A stretch of DNA of 64,000 nt from Rhodoferax sp. (GTDB lineage: Bacteria; Pseudomonadota; Gammaproteobacteria; Burkholderiales; Burkholderiaceae_C). The stretch spans positions 62,001 through 126,000 of the forward strand of contig NZ_JANXMU010000077.1 in the NCBI RefSeq assembly GCF_025354435.1. Direction: 5' to 3'. Below are positions 48,438 to 58,492 of this stretch, in pieces (positions within the stretch are counted from its first letter, which is position 1; each line of letters opens with the position of its first letter). Below the pieces are notes generated by a model that saw only the letters and a program-made list of their open reading frames with translations, was not told where the DNA came from and did not search any database. A program made the position numbers and the translations under genes.

Positions 48438-49402
48438 CGTGTATGCGCCAGGGCCATCACCTCGCGCGGCGGCGTGGCCTTGAGACGGTGGTCGCTCCAC
48501 ACCTGGCGCCAGCGCCGCGCACCCGGCAGTCCGTGGCGCAGACCCAGCATGTGGCGGGCAATGCTGTACCAGCCCGTGCCCTGCTCCACCGCCATGCGTT
48601 CCATGTACACCACCATCTGCTCCTCAATGCTTTCGCGCGTGGCCTCCACCGGTGCCGCGCCGAAAAACGCCGCATCCCAACCGGCCAGAAACCAGGGGTT
48701 GTGGTAGGCCTCGCGCCCGACCATCACGCCATCCAATTGGGTGAGCTGCTCGGCAATCTGCTCTTCGGTGGTGAAGCCGCCATTGATGGAGAAAGTGAGT
48801 GCCGGGAAGTCCTGTTTCAGGCGGTGCACCAGCTCGTAGCGCAAGGGCGGGATTTCGCGGTTCTCTTTGGGCGACAGGCCTTTAAGCCAGGCATTGCGGG
48901 CGTGCACGATGAACGTGGTACAGCCGCCTTCAGCCACGGTACCCACAAAGTCGCGTACAAAATCATAGCTCTCGGTCTTGTCCACACCAATGCGGTGCTT
49001 CACCGTCACCGGAATGTCCACCGCGTCGCGCATGGCCCGCACGCAGTCGGCCACCAGCTGCGGCTCGGCCATCAGACAGGCCCCGAACGCGCCACGCTGC
49101 ACCCGCTCGCTGGGGCAGCCGCAGTTGATGTTGATCTCGTCGTAGCCCCATTCTTCGCCTAGCTGGGCGCAGCGGGCCAAATCCGCCGGTTCGCTGCCAC
49201 CCAGTTGCAGGGCCACAGGGTGCTCTTCGGCATTGAAACGCAGGTGCCGCGGGACGTCGCCATGCAGCAACGCGCCCGTGGTCACCATCTCGGTGTAGAG
49301 CAAAGTGTGGCGCGACAGCAAGCGGTGCAGGTAGCGACAGTGGGCATCGGTCCAGTCCATCATGGGCGCAACGCTGACACGGTGGGAAGGCAAAGTCATC
49401 AT
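48407..49402 (-). CDS. dusA: tRNA-dihydrouridine(20/20a) synthase
   Basis: 331 residues from MMTLPSHRVSVAPMMDWTDAHCRYLHRLLSRHTLLYTEMV; the track start adds about 96 codons of shadow sequence. FMN-dependent reduction of U20/U20a in the tRNA D-loop. APMMDWTD, the catalytic Cys in NCGCPSERVQRGAFGACLM, KHRIGVD, FIVHARNAWLKGLSPKENR and INGGF are DusA-typical. The start overlaps the hutC stop by four bases (ATGA), so it is co-translated with a histidine-utilisation repressor. Confidence 0.95.
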   Translation of the reverse strand: MMTLPSHRVSVAPMMDWTDAHCRYLHRLLSRHTLLYTEMVTTGALLHGDVPRHLRFNAEEHPVALQLGGSEPADLARCAQLGEEWGYDEININCGCPSERVQRGAFGACLMAEPQLVADCVRAMRDAVDIPVTVKHRIGVDKTESYDFVRDFVGTVAEGGCTTFIVHARNAWLKGLSPKENREIPPLRYELVHRLKQDFPALTFSINGGFTTEEQIAEQLTQLDGVMVGREAYHNPWFLAGWDAAFFGAAPVEATRESIEEQMVVYMERMAVEQGTGWYSIARHMLGLRHGLPGARRWRQVWSDHRLKATPPREVMALAHTRYGFDETKSA

Positions 49403-50142
49403 GGCTTGAAATGTCCGTTCAGCTGGTAGCGCGCCCCAGGATGCACCTGGCGCGCCAGGGTGATGGGCACGTCGGCGTTGGCGGTTTTGCGCACCACCAC
49501 CAGGCAGGGGGCGCTGGGTGGGATGCCCAGCAGTGCAGCCTCTTGCGCGGTGGGCAGGCTGGCCTCGACCGAGTACTGCGCTTCCCACAGCGGGGCTACG
49601 GTGCGCAGATAGTAGGTAGGCGAGAGCTGGGTAAAGTCGTTCTGCAGGTAGTCGGGCGCGCAGGCGGGGTTCACAAAACGGTCTTCGCACTGCATGGGCT
49701 CGTCATTTTCAAAATGCACCAGCAGCGTGTGGAAGACGCGTGTGCCGGGGGCCAGTCGAAACTGCTGGGCAATGGCCTCGGGGCAGGCTTCTTCTTGCGC
49801 CAGATGCACCACGGCGTGGTGGCGGTGGCCGCGCGCGGCAATTTCCTGCTGCAGGTCGTGGATGGTCAGGTTCGACGATACCGAGCCCAGGTGCGCGGCG
49901 AAGGTACCCACGCCTTGCAAGCGGGTAACCAAGCCTTCCGATTGCAGCTCGCGCAGGGCGCGACTGACAGTCATACGGCTGACCTGGAACTGCGCCACCA
50001 GTTCGGGCTCGGACGGCATCAGGCTGCCCGGCGGCCAGCGGCCTTGCGACAACTCTTTTTTTAAATGCGCCTTGACCCGGGCGAACGGTGCCTGGTTGGC
50101 GGGTTCCGTGGATGCCAGCGGCGATTGTCGTAAAAAAACCAT
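49399..50142 (-). CDS. hutC: Histidine utilization repressor HutC (GntR family)
   Basis: 247 residues from MVFLRQSPLAS (a TTG two codons earlier is possible). The N-terminal GntR winged helix APFARVKAHLKKELSQGRWPPGSLMPSEPELVAQFQVSRMTVSRALRELQSEGLVTRLQGVGTF is followed by a UTRA effector domain (EDRFVNPACAPDYLQNDFTQLSPTYYL). HutC proteins repress hut genes and are released by urocanate. Divergent from hutH, with a likely operator between. Followed by dusA with an ATGA overlap. Confidence 0.93.
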   Translation of the reverse strand: MVFLRQSPLASTEPANQAPFARVKAHLKKELSQGRWPPGSLMPSEPELVAQFQVSRMTVSRALRELQSEGLVTRLQGVGTFAAHLGSVSSNLTIHDLQQEIAARGHRHHAVVHLAQEEACPEAIAQQFRLAPGTRVFHTLLVHFENDEPMQCEDRFVNPACAPDYLQNDFTQLSPTYYLRTVAPLWEAQYSVEASLPTAQEAALLGIPPSAPCLVVVRKTANADVPITLARQVHPGARYQLNGHFKP

Positions 50143-50150
50143 ACGCAAAT

Positions 50151-50176
50151 TGTAGTTGTATGTAGTTGACTAGTCA
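50151..50176. promoter_or_regulatory. Candidate HutC operator
   Basis: Two direct repeats TGTAGTTG start exactly 10 nt apart (50151 and 50161), the second running into the perfect palindrome TGACTAGTCA (50167-50176). It lies in the 82-nt hutC-hutH divergent gap where the repressor site is expected. Confidence 0.45.
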
Positions 50177-50224
50177 TGTCTACTCAATTACAGTCAGCCA
50201 CCATTTGACGAAAGCGAGATTCCC

Positions 50225-51763
50225 ATGCTGATCACCCCCGGCCTCCTCACCCTAGAGCAACTCCAACGTATCCATGCCAGCGTCACACTGCTAGAGCTGG
50301 ACCCGACTTACCGCGACGGCATCCGTGCCAGCGCGGCCCTGGTGCAGGCCGCCGCCGATGGCGATGCCCCTGTGTACGGGGTTAACACCGGCTTTGGCAA
50401 ACTGGCCAACCAGCGCATCAGCAAGGCGCAACTGGCCACGCTGCAACTCAACCTGATCCGCTCGCACAGCGTAGGTGTGGGCGAGCCACTGGCCGCGCCC
50501 ATCGTGCGGCTGATGCTGGCCACCAAGGCCGCTAGCCTGGCGCGCGGCCATTCCGGCGTGCGCGAGGTAGTGGTGGACACCCTGCTGGCGGTGCACAACG
50601 CCGGGCTGGTGCCGCATGTACCGTCTCAGGGTTCGGTGGGCGCATCGGGCGACTTGGCCCCGCTGGCACACATGACGCTGGCACTGCTAGGTGAAGGCGA
50701 AATGTGGGTCGATGGCCAGCGCATGGCCGCGGCAGATGCCTTGGCACGGGCTGGTATCGCACCGCTCACGCTCGGCCCCAAGGAAGGCCTAGCGCTGATC
50801 AACGGCACCCAGACCTCGGCGGCATTGGCGCTGCACGGCCTGTTCATCTTTGAGCCGGTGCTGGAAGCGGCCTTGCTGGTCGGAGCCCTATCGGTAGAGG
50901 CCGCACGCGGTAGCGACGGCCCGTTCGACCCGCGTATCCACGCGCTGCGCGGCCAGCCCGGCCAGATCGACGTGGCTCGCTATTACCGTGCGCTGCTGGC
51001 GGGTAGCGCCATCCGCGAATCCCACGCCACCGGCGACGACCGGGTGCAAGACCCCTATTCGCTGCGCTGCCAGCCTCAAGTGGTGGGTGCCTGCCTGGAC
51101 CAATTGCGCCACGCCAGCCGCATCTTGCTGATCGAAGCCAACGCGGTGACCGACAACCCACTGGTGTTTGCCAAAGACGGCGTGATGGTGTCGGGCGGCA
51201 ACTTCCACGCCGAACCCGTCGCCCTGGCCGCCGACGGCATGGCTCTGGCGATTGCCGAAGTGGGCGCGATTGCCGAGCGCCGCATCGCCATGCTGATCGA
51301 CAGCAGCGTCTCGCGCCTGCCGCCGTTTTTGACGGCCGATGCCGGGCTGCACAGCGGCTTCATGATCATGCACGTCACCGCTGCCTCGCTGGCCTCGGAA
51401 AACAAGTCCCTGGCCCACCCCGCCAGCGTGGACAGCCTGCCCACCAGCGCCAACCAGGAAGACCATGTGTCTATGGCCACCTTCGCCGCGCGCCGCCTGC
51501 AGGCTATGGTGAGCAACACGGCGCACATTCTGGCGATCGAATGGCTGGCCGCAGCCCAGGGTATCGACTTCTTGCGCCCCTTGACCAGCTCTGCCCCGCT
51601 GGAGCTGCTGCACGCCGCGCTGCGCGCCGACATCCCCCGCATGGACCACGACCGCTACTTCGGGCCCGATATTGCCCACGCCACCGAGATGGTGCGCAGC
51701 GGGGCTATCAGCAGCATCTTCCGCACCCTGCCCGGCCTGCCCGCGCTGTGGACGGCAATTTAA
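50225..51763 (+). CDS. hutH: Histidine ammonia-lyase
   Basis: 512 residues. Converts histidine to urocanate and ammonia. The MIO prosthetic group forms from Ala-Ser-Gly in GSVGASGDLAPLAHMTLAL; YGVNTGFGKLAN, NGTQTSAALAL, QDPYSLRCQPQVVGA and QEDHVSMATFAARRL are conserved. It is preceded by the divergent repressor hutC. No other hut gene is adjacent; a hairpin follows hutH and the next gene is an unrelated peptidase. Confidence 0.96.
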   Translation: MLITPGLLTLEQLQRIHASVTLLELDPTYRDGIRASAALVQAAADGDAPVYGVNTGFGKLANQRISKAQLATLQLNLIRSHSVGVGEPLAAPIVRLMLATKAASLARGHSGVREVVVDTLLAVHNAGLVPHVPSQGSVGASGDLAPLAHMTLALLGEGEMWVDGQRMAAADALARAGIAPLTLGPKEGLALINGTQTSAALALHGLFIFEPVLEAALLVGALSVEAARGSDGPFDPRIHALRGQPGQIDVARYYRALLAGSAIRESHATGDDRVQDPYSLRCQPQVVGACLDQLRHASRILLIEANAVTDNPLVFAKDGVMVSGGNFHAEPVALAADGMALAIAEVGAIAERRIAMLIDSSVSRLPPFLTADAGLHSGFMIMHVTAASLASENKSLAHPASVDSLPTSANQEDHVSMATFAARRLQAMVSNTAHILAIEWLAAAQGIDFLRPLTSSAPLELLHAALRADIPRMDHDRYFGPDIAHATEMVRSGAISSIFRTLPGLPALWTAI

Positions 51764-51770
51764 GGTAACG

Positions 51771-51805
51771 CGCTGAACAAGTCCCTCGCGGGGACTTGTT
51801 CAGCG
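51771..51805 (+). terminator. Hairpin terminating hutH
   Basis: CGCTGAACAAGTCCC tcgcg GGGACTTGTTCAGCG, a perfect 15-bp stem 8 nt after the hutH stop. It lacks a T-run, so termination strength is uncertain. Confidence 0.65.
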
Positions 51806-51876
51806 TCGCCGTCAGCCACCGGCTGCCAAGGCGCGGGTAACATGTCGGAACCCAAAGATGGAGGAGCATCCGCACC

Positions 51877-53709
51877 ATGGTTTCCAGCAACGGCCCACGG
51901 CCCACATATCCTCTCGCTACGCCCTTGAAACTCTTCCGGCAGGCGGCCAACGCCGCCACGGTCCTGGCGCTTGCAGCCTGCAGTTCGACACCGCTACCGC
52001 CCTGGCATCCTGCCGCCGCGGTGCCACCCCGGCCTGCGGTGGCGGCCAAGCCCGCAGCCCCTGTGGCCCAAGCGCTTACCGATACCCCGGCTGTCGCCCA
52101 GCCGGTAGCCCGTGCCAGCATCACCGAAACCGATGCATCCCATACCGCCGCCCCGGACAGCGCGCCCTACAGCGCCGCCGTAGCCGCACGCTTCCCCGAC
52201 CCGGCCATCGCCTACAGCACGCCGGGCCTGCTGCCAGGGCGCACCAGTTTCAGCAGCAATACCGAGGTGGCCGATTGGCTGGCCACCCTGAGCGACAAAC
52301 CCAGCCGCGGTGTCCACCCCAGTGTGTTGCGCATCGGCCTGTCGCAGCAGGGCGTGCCCCTGGAAGCCCTGCTGCTGACCCGCGCCAGCAGTCCCGATGC
52401 GCCCACGGTGATCGCCACCGGGCGGCCCACGGTGCTGATCGTGGCGCAACAGCACGGCAACGAACCTGCCGGCAGCGAAGCCGCGCTGGTGGTGGCGCGC
52501 GAGCTGGCGCAGGGCCTGCTGGAGCCGCTACTAGACAAGATCAACGTGCTCATCGTGCCGCGTGCCAACCCCGACGGAGCCGCCGCCAACCAGCGCGTCA
52601 CTGCCAACGGCATCGACATGAACCGCGACCACCTGCTGCTCAACAGCCCCGAGGCCCGCGCCTTGGCCCAGCTGGGCCACGACTACCAGCCCACGGTGGT
52701 GCTAGACGCGCACGAGTACACGGTGGTGGGCCGCTATCTGGAAAAGTTTGCGGCGATCCAAAAATTTGACGCCCTGCTGCAGTACGCCATGACCGCCAAC
52801 ATGCCCGAGTTTTTGACCCGTGCATCCGAAGAGTGGTACCGCCGCCCGGTGGTTTCTGCGCTCAAGTCGCAGGGCCTGACCAGCGAGTGGTACTACACCA
52901 CCTCTACCGACATCGACGACCACGTGGTGTCCATGGGCGGCACCGAGCCCGACACCGGGCGCAACGTCAACGGCCTGAAAAACACCGTCAGCATGCTGAT
53001 CGAAACCCGCGGGGTCGGCATCGGCCGCCTGCATATCCAGCGCCGCGTGCACACCCAGGTCACCGCCATGGTCAGCATGCTGCAAAGCACCGCCACCCGC
53101 GCCGAGCAATTGGGCCAACTGCGCTCCTATATCGACCGCGAAGTCAGCAGCCAAGCATGTGGTCGCACAGGCAGCAAAGCCATCGTGGCCGCAGGCCCCA
53201 CCAGCGCCCAGTACGAGCTAACCATGCTCAACCCCAGCACTGGGGCCGATAAAAAGGTCTCGGTCGATTGGAATTCTGCGCTGGAGCTGCAAACCCTGAA
53301 GTCCCGTACCCGGCCCTGTGGCTACTGGCTATCGGCCGCGTCCACGGCTGCGGTGGACCGGCTGCAGCTATTGGGCGTACAAGTCATGCGGGTGGTGGAT
53401 GCTGGCACTGTTTTGGGTGACCTGTACCGCGCCACCAGCCACAGCACCGGTGTGCGGCAAGACGTGCGTGGCAGCATTGCCGATGCCCAGCCCGTCAATC
53501 TGACCGAGGTGGAGTTGGTGCGCGGCTTGGTCGATACACCGCAAGGGAGTTTTTATGTGCCGCTAGGCCAACCCCTGGCCAACCTGGTGCTGGCCGCGCT
53601 GGAGCCCGACACGCAAAACAGCTACTTTGCCAACCACATCCTGCCCAACCTGAGCGATACCGCCCGCATCATGGCCGAACCCACCGGGGCACTGGAAAAG
53701 TTACCGTAG
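51877..53709 (+). CDS. M14-family metallocarboxypeptidase, probable lipoprotein
   Basis: 610 residues. N-terminal signal with lipobox-like LALAACSS (Cys ~40), then an Ala/Pro-rich linker. The zinc carboxypeptidase domain has QQHGNEPAGSEAALVVA (HxxE zinc ligands), RANPDGAAANQRVTANGIDMNRDH, VVLDAHEY (third ligand His) and IETRGVGIGRLHIQRRV with the catalytic Glu. A further ~190-residue C-terminal part of unknown fold follows. GGAGGAG sits 12 nt before ATG. It probably trims peptides in the periplasm or at the outer membrane. Cognate substrate unknown. Confidence 0.9.
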   Translation: MVSSNGPRPTYPLATPLKLFRQAANAATVLALAACSSTPLPPWHPAAAVPPRPAVAAKPAAPVAQALTDTPAVAQPVARASITETDASHTAAPDSAPYSAAVAARFPDPAIAYSTPGLLPGRTSFSSNTEVADWLATLSDKPSRGVHPSVLRIGLSQQGVPLEALLLTRASSPDAPTVIATGRPTVLIVAQQHGNEPAGSEAALVVARELAQGLLEPLLDKINVLIVPRANPDGAAANQRVTANGIDMNRDHLLLNSPEARALAQLGHDYQPTVVLDAHEYTVVGRYLEKFAAIQKFDALLQYAMTANMPEFLTRASEEWYRRPVVSALKSQGLTSEWYYTTSTDIDDHVVSMGGTEPDTGRNVNGLKNTVSMLIETRGVGIGRLHIQRRVHTQVTAMVSMLQSTATRAEQLGQLRSYIDREVSSQACGRTGSKAIVAAGPTSAQYELTMLNPSTGADKKVSVDWNSALELQTLKSRTRPCGYWLSAASTAAVDRLQLLGVQVMRVVDAGTVLGDLYRATSHSTGVRQDVRGSIADAQPVNLTEVELVRGLVDTPQGSFYVPLGQPLANLVLAALEPDTQNSYFANHILPNLSDTARIMAEPTGALEKLP

Positions 53710-53726
53710 ATTTCTTTAGGTTTTAG

Positions 53727-53753
53727 GGGCTATTTTCAAGCATGAAATAGCCC
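53727..53753. repeat. Inverted repeat 1 of triple-hairpin region
   Basis: GGGCTATTT...AAATAGCCC, a perfect 9-bp stem, first of three consecutive hairpins after the M14 peptidase. Confidence 0.7.
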
Positions 53754-53754
53754 T

Positions 53755-53779
53755 CTAGCGTAAATAAAATTTACGCTAG
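53755..53779. repeat. Inverted repeat 2 of triple-hairpin region
   Basis: CTAGCGTAAA taaaa TTTACGCTAG, a perfect 10-bp stem starting one base after hairpin 1. The CTAGCGT/ACGCTAG arms resemble the conserved tail of repeat family 1. Confidence 0.7.
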
Positions 53780-53780
53780 G

Positions 53781-53812
53781 TGCTCCTATTTTTGAATACA
53801 AAAATAGGAGCA
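53781..53812. terminator. Inverted repeat 3, bidirectional terminator
   Basis: TGCTCCTATTTTT gaatac AAAAATAGGAGCA, a perfect 13-bp stem with T-rich flanks on both strands. It serves the converging M14 peptidase gene and the coiled-coil gene whose stop lies 8 nt away. Confidence 0.78.
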
Positions 53813-53819
53813 TTTGTAT

Positions 53820-54482
53820 TTAGGGCGCAGGTTCCGGCAAGGGCGCGGATTTGGCCTTGGTTTTGGCCGCATTGCGCTCGACGGTCTCGGCCTTGTGGTC
53901 GGCGGCTTCTTGCAGCTTTTTGGCGTAGCGGGCGGGTTCGTTGGCGGCTGCTACGTCGGCTGCACGGCGGGCGCGCGTGGCTTGGTTTTCCTGGTGGTTG
54001 CGGGCCTTGTTGTCGGCCGTGGCTTTGCGCGCAGCCTGGGCCTTCGCGGCCTCAGTCGGGTCATAAGGTTTGCGCGGCTCGGTAAGCGCATGGGGGCGGG
54101 TAGATCCGGTACCGCGCGGGGTGGCGGTGCCCACGGCAGCCGGTGGCTCGTCTTTGGCGGCAGCACTTTGCTCCATGCGCTGCATTTGCTCTGCGCCCTT
54201 GCGTTTGCGCTCCGCGTCGTTGAGCGAGATTTCCTGGCGGCGCAAGTCAGCCATCTCGACCCGGCGGCGGGCGCGACTGGCATCGCGGCAGTCGTTGACG
54301 GCAAATTTCTGGAAGCAGCCCGCCTCCTCGTCGGCAAAGCGCTTTTCAATCTGCTGGCGCTCGGCATTGATACGGGCATGCTCGGCAGCGACTTCCAGGC
54401 CGCCGTCGGCGATTTGTGCCAGCGCCGAGGCACTGCCCAGCACAGCCAGCAGGCACAACAGGCTTATCCGGTATTTTTTCAT
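53820..54482 (-). CDS. Secreted Ala/Lys/Arg-rich coiled-coil protein of unknown function
   Basis: 220 residues. Signal peptide MKKYRISLLCLLAVLGSASALA-QI. The mature protein is dominated by charged heptad-like sequence (EHARINAERQQIEKRFADEEAG; AEQMQRMEQSAAAKDE; KATADNKARNHQENQATRARRAADV), with one CFQKFAVNDC pair that could form a disulfide. The composition recalls the TolA central helix, but no TolA domain is seen. It overlaps the zapE stop by four bases, so it is co-translated with a cell-division ATPase. Function unknown. Confidence 0.82.
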   Translation of the reverse strand: MKKYRISLLCLLAVLGSASALAQIADGGLEVAAEHARINAERQQIEKRFADEEAGCFQKFAVNDCRDASRARRRVEMADLRRQEISLNDAERKRKGAEQMQRMEQSAAAKDEPPAAVGTATPRGTGSTRPHALTEPRKPYDPTEAAKAQAARKATADNKARNHQENQATRARRAADVAAANEPARYAKKLQEAADHKAETVERNAAKTKAKSAPLPEPAP

Positions 54483-55576
54483 GTCAGATGGGTGTCCACA
54501 ATGCGCCGTTCCAGCGCCAAAAATTCTGCCGACTGCATCTCGTGCAGGCGCGACACGGTGCGCGGAAACTCGTGCGCCATCGGGCCTTCGGTGTACAACT
54601 CTTCAGGCGGCACGGCGGCCGACATGATGAGCTTGACCCGGCGGTCGTACAGCACGTCCACCAGCCAGGTAAAGCGCCGCGCGGGCGATGCCATGTTGAC
54701 CCCCATCGCGGGCACATTGCTCAGCAGCACGGTATGGAACTGGCTGGCCATTTCCAGGTAGTCGTTTTGCGATCGTGGCCCGCCGCACAGGGTTTGGAAG
54801 TCGAACCAGACCACGCCACCAGCCTTGCGCCGAGCCTGGATCTCGCGGGCTTCGATGTGCAGCACCGGGTCTTCGTCCTGGGTTTCGGCCAGCCGGGTGA
54901 AGGCCTCGGCCATCTCCAGATCGGCCTGCGGGCCCAGCGGCGTGTGGTAAATCTTGACCTGCTCCAGCGTGCGTTGCCGGTAGTCGGTGCCGTTGTCCAC
55001 GCTCAGCACTTCCAGCTTTTCATTCAGCAGCGCAATGGCGGGCAGGATGCGGTCGCGGTGCAGGCCATTGGGGTAGAGGTCGTCGGGCTTGAAGTTGGAG
55101 GTGGTGACAAAGCCCACGCCGTTGGCAAACAGCGCGTCCAGCAGCCGGTGCAGAATCATCGCGTCGGTGATGTCGGCCACATGGAATTCGTCGAAACAGA
55201 TCAACCGGTAGCGCTTGGCCATGCGCTTGCCCAGCTCGTCCAATGGGTTCACCGTGCCCTGCAGGTCGGCCAGCTCGCGGTGCACTTCGCGCATGAATTC
55301 ATGGAAGTGCAGCCGGGTTTTGCGCTTCAAGGGCACAGCGTTGAAGAAACAGTCCATCAAAAAGCTCTTGCCCCGCCCTACCCCGCCGTACATGTACACG
55401 CCACGCGGAATCTCGGGCCGAAAGATCAGCTTTTTGAAACTGTTGGAGCGCTTTTCTTTGTACGCAGCCCACTCGGTGGCGCAACGTTCGAGCGCCTCGA
55501 CGGCGCGCAACTGAGCAGGGTCGGCGGTGTAACCGCGCTGGGCCAGTTCGGCCTCATAGGCTTGTTTAACGCTCAA
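54479..55576 (-). CDS. zapE: Cell division protein ZapE (AFG1-like ATPase)
   Basis: 365 residues. P-loop YMYGGVGRGKSFLMDCFF (Walker A), LICFDEFHVADITDAMIL (Walker B with DEF-H), TTSNFKPDDLYPNGLHRDRILPAI. AFG1-type ATPase that binds FtsZ and modulates the Z-ring in E. coli. The start is TTG with GGGAG upstream. It lies downstream of sucA-sucB-lpdA and is separated from lpdA by a repeat and a hairpin. Confidence 0.93.
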   Translation of the reverse strand: MSVKQAYEAELAQRGYTADPAQLRAVEALERCATEWAAYKEKRSNSFKKLIFRPEIPRGVYMYGGVGRGKSFLMDCFFNAVPLKRKTRLHFHEFMREVHRELADLQGTVNPLDELGKRMAKRYRLICFDEFHVADITDAMILHRLLDALFANGVGFVTTSNFKPDDLYPNGLHRDRILPAIALLNEKLEVLSVDNGTDYRQRTLEQVKIYHTPLGPQADLEMAEAFTRLAETQDEDPVLHIEAREIQARRKAGGVVWFDFQTLCGGPRSQNDYLEMASQFHTVLLSNVPAMGVNMASPARRFTWLVDVLYDRRVKLIMSAAVPPEELYTEGPMAHEFPRTVSRLHEMQSAEFLALERRIVDTHLT

Positions 55577-55600
55577 AGAAAAGAACTCCCGTTACTACAA

Positions 55601-55652
55601 ATTAAATAGCTGCTAGTGCAGGCAGTACCTACGCTAGCAGCCATTTTCTTCT
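55601..55652 (+). repeat. Dispersed repeat family 1 copy
   Basis: AATTAAATAGCTGCTAGTGCAGGCAGTACCTACGCTAGCAGCCATTTT: ATAGCT head and ACGCTAGcaGC tail at family spacing. It lies in the lpdA-zapE gap. Confidence 0.75.
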
Positions 55653-55673
55653 AAAACTGCAGGATGTACGCAA

Positions 55674-55707
55674 GTCCCTGTGCATGCCCATAGGGCGGCA
55701 CAGGGAC
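55674..55707. other. Hairpin between lpdA and zapE
   Basis: GTCCCTGTGC...GCACAGGGAC, a perfect 10-bp stem with a 14-nt loop, about 22 nt downstream of the lpdA stop. No U-run; it may still end sucAB-lpdA transcripts or protect their 3' ends. Confidence 0.55.
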
Positions 55708-55728
55708 ACTGCGCATGTCCTCACCCAT

Positions 55729-57147
55729 CTAGAAGTTCAGCGTACGCTTGTCCACCGCCAAAGCGGCTTCCTTGGTGGATTCGCTCAACGAAGGATGGGC
55801 GTGGCAGATGCGGGCAATGTCCTCGGCGCTGGCGCGGAATTCCATGGCCATCACGCACTCGGCGATCAGTTCGCTGGCCTGCGGGCCGACGATATGCACG
55901 CCCAGGATTTCATCGGTAACGGCATCGGCCAGCATCTTCACCATGCCGGTGGTGTCGCCCAAAGCCCGTGCCCGGCCATTGGCCAGGAATGGGAAGGTAC
56001 CCGCCTTGTAGGCCTTGCCCGCGGCTTTGAGTTGCTGCTCGGTCTGACCGACCCAGGCGATTTCGGGGTTGGTGTAGATCACCCAGGGCACGGTGTTGAA
56101 GTTGACATGGCCGTGCTGGCCGGCAATGCGCTCGGCCACTGCCACGCCTTCTTCCTCGGCCTTGTGCGCCAACATCGGGCCACGTACCACGTCGCCAATG
56201 GCCCAGATATTGGCCAGATTGGTTTTGCAGTCACCGTCCACAATGATGGCACCGCGGTCATCGAGCAGCAAGCCGATGGTGTCCACATCCAAACCGATGG
56301 TGTTGGGCACGCGGCCAATGGAAACGATGAGCTTGTCCACGTCCAGCGTCTGGGCTTCGCCCTTGGCATCGGTGTAGGCAATGCTCACGCCCTTCTTGGA
56401 CTTCTTGATCTCGCCAACCTTCACGCCCAGGTTGATCTTCAGGCCTTGCTTGTCGAAGGCCTTTTTGGCTTCCTTGGCGATCTGTTCGTCCACCGCGCCC
56501 AGGAAAGTCGGCAGACCTTCCAGGATGGTGACTTCAGAGCCCAGGCGGCGCCAGACCGAACCCATTTCCAGGCCGATCACGCCGGAGCCGATCAGGCCCA
56601 GCTTCTTCGGCACCGCACCGATGCGCAGCGCGCCGTCGTTGGACAGGATGGTTTCCTCGTCAAACGGGGTGCCGGGCAGTGGGCGGGCGTTGGAGCCGGT
56701 GGCGATCACGATGTGCTTGCCGACCAGCGATTCCTCGCCAACCTTGATGGCATAGCCGCCGTCTACCGCTGCCACGAACGAGCCGCGGCCATGGAAGAAG
56801 GTGACCTTGTTTTTCTTGAACAGGTACTGGATGCCGTCGTTGTTCTGCTTGACCACGGTGTCCTTGCGGGCCACCATTTTGGCCAGGTCCAGGCCCAGGC
56901 CTTTGACCTCGATACCGTGGTCGGCAAAGTGGTGACCTGCCTGGTCATAGTGCTCGCTGGACTGCAGTAGCGCCTTGGACGGGATGCAGCCGACGTTGGT
57001 GCAGGTGCCGCCCAGTGCCGGGCCGCCCTTGGCGTTCTTCCACTCGTCGACACAGGCCACGTTGAAGCCCAGTTGGGCTGCGCGGATGGCGGCAATGTAG
57101 CCACCGGGGCCGCCGCCGATAACGATCACGTCAAATTGTTTGGACAT
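55729..57147 (-). CDS. lpdA: Dihydrolipoyl dehydrogenase (E3)
   Basis: 472 residues. Reoxidises dihydrolipoamide for the 2-oxoglutarate dehydrogenase complex. FAD motif VIGGGPGGYIAAIRAAQLG, redox-active disulfide GGTCTNVGCIPSKALL, NAD motif LIGSGVIGLEMGSVW, and the C-terminal His-Glu in ICHAHPSLSEST. AAGGAG precedes ATG. 11 nt after sucB, same operon. Confidence 0.97.
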   Translation of the reverse strand: MSKQFDVIVIGGGPGGYIAAIRAAQLGFNVACVDEWKNAKGGPALGGTCTNVGCIPSKALLQSSEHYDQAGHHFADHGIEVKGLGLDLAKMVARKDTVVKQNNDGIQYLFKKNKVTFFHGRGSFVAAVDGGYAIKVGEESLVGKHIVIATGSNARPLPGTPFDEETILSNDGALRIGAVPKKLGLIGSGVIGLEMGSVWRRLGSEVTILEGLPTFLGAVDEQIAKEAKKAFDKQGLKINLGVKVGEIKKSKKGVSIAYTDAKGEAQTLDVDKLIVSIGRVPNTIGLDVDTIGLLLDDRGAIIVDGDCKTNLANIWAIGDVVRGPMLAHKAEEEGVAVAERIAGQHGHVNFNTVPWVIYTNPEIAWVGQTEQQLKAAGKAYKAGTFPFLANGRARALGDTTGMVKMLADAVTDEILGVHIVGPQASELIAECVMAMEFRASAEDIARICHAHPSLSESTKEAALAVDKRTLNF

Positions 57148-57158
57148 GCTGCGTCTCC

Positions 57159-58421
<1,263 letters not shown>

Positions 58422-58492
58422 TTAATATTCTCCAAATCTTCCAACGGGGGGCGCGGCCACTGCAGCACGGTGCAGTGGCGGATGCAGCCGAT

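Noticed and set aside
51858-52769. 303-codon plus-strand ORF overlapping the M14 peptidase start
   Set aside because: Wrong frame; Arg/Pro/Gln-rich; the peptidase frame has signal peptide and zinc motifs.
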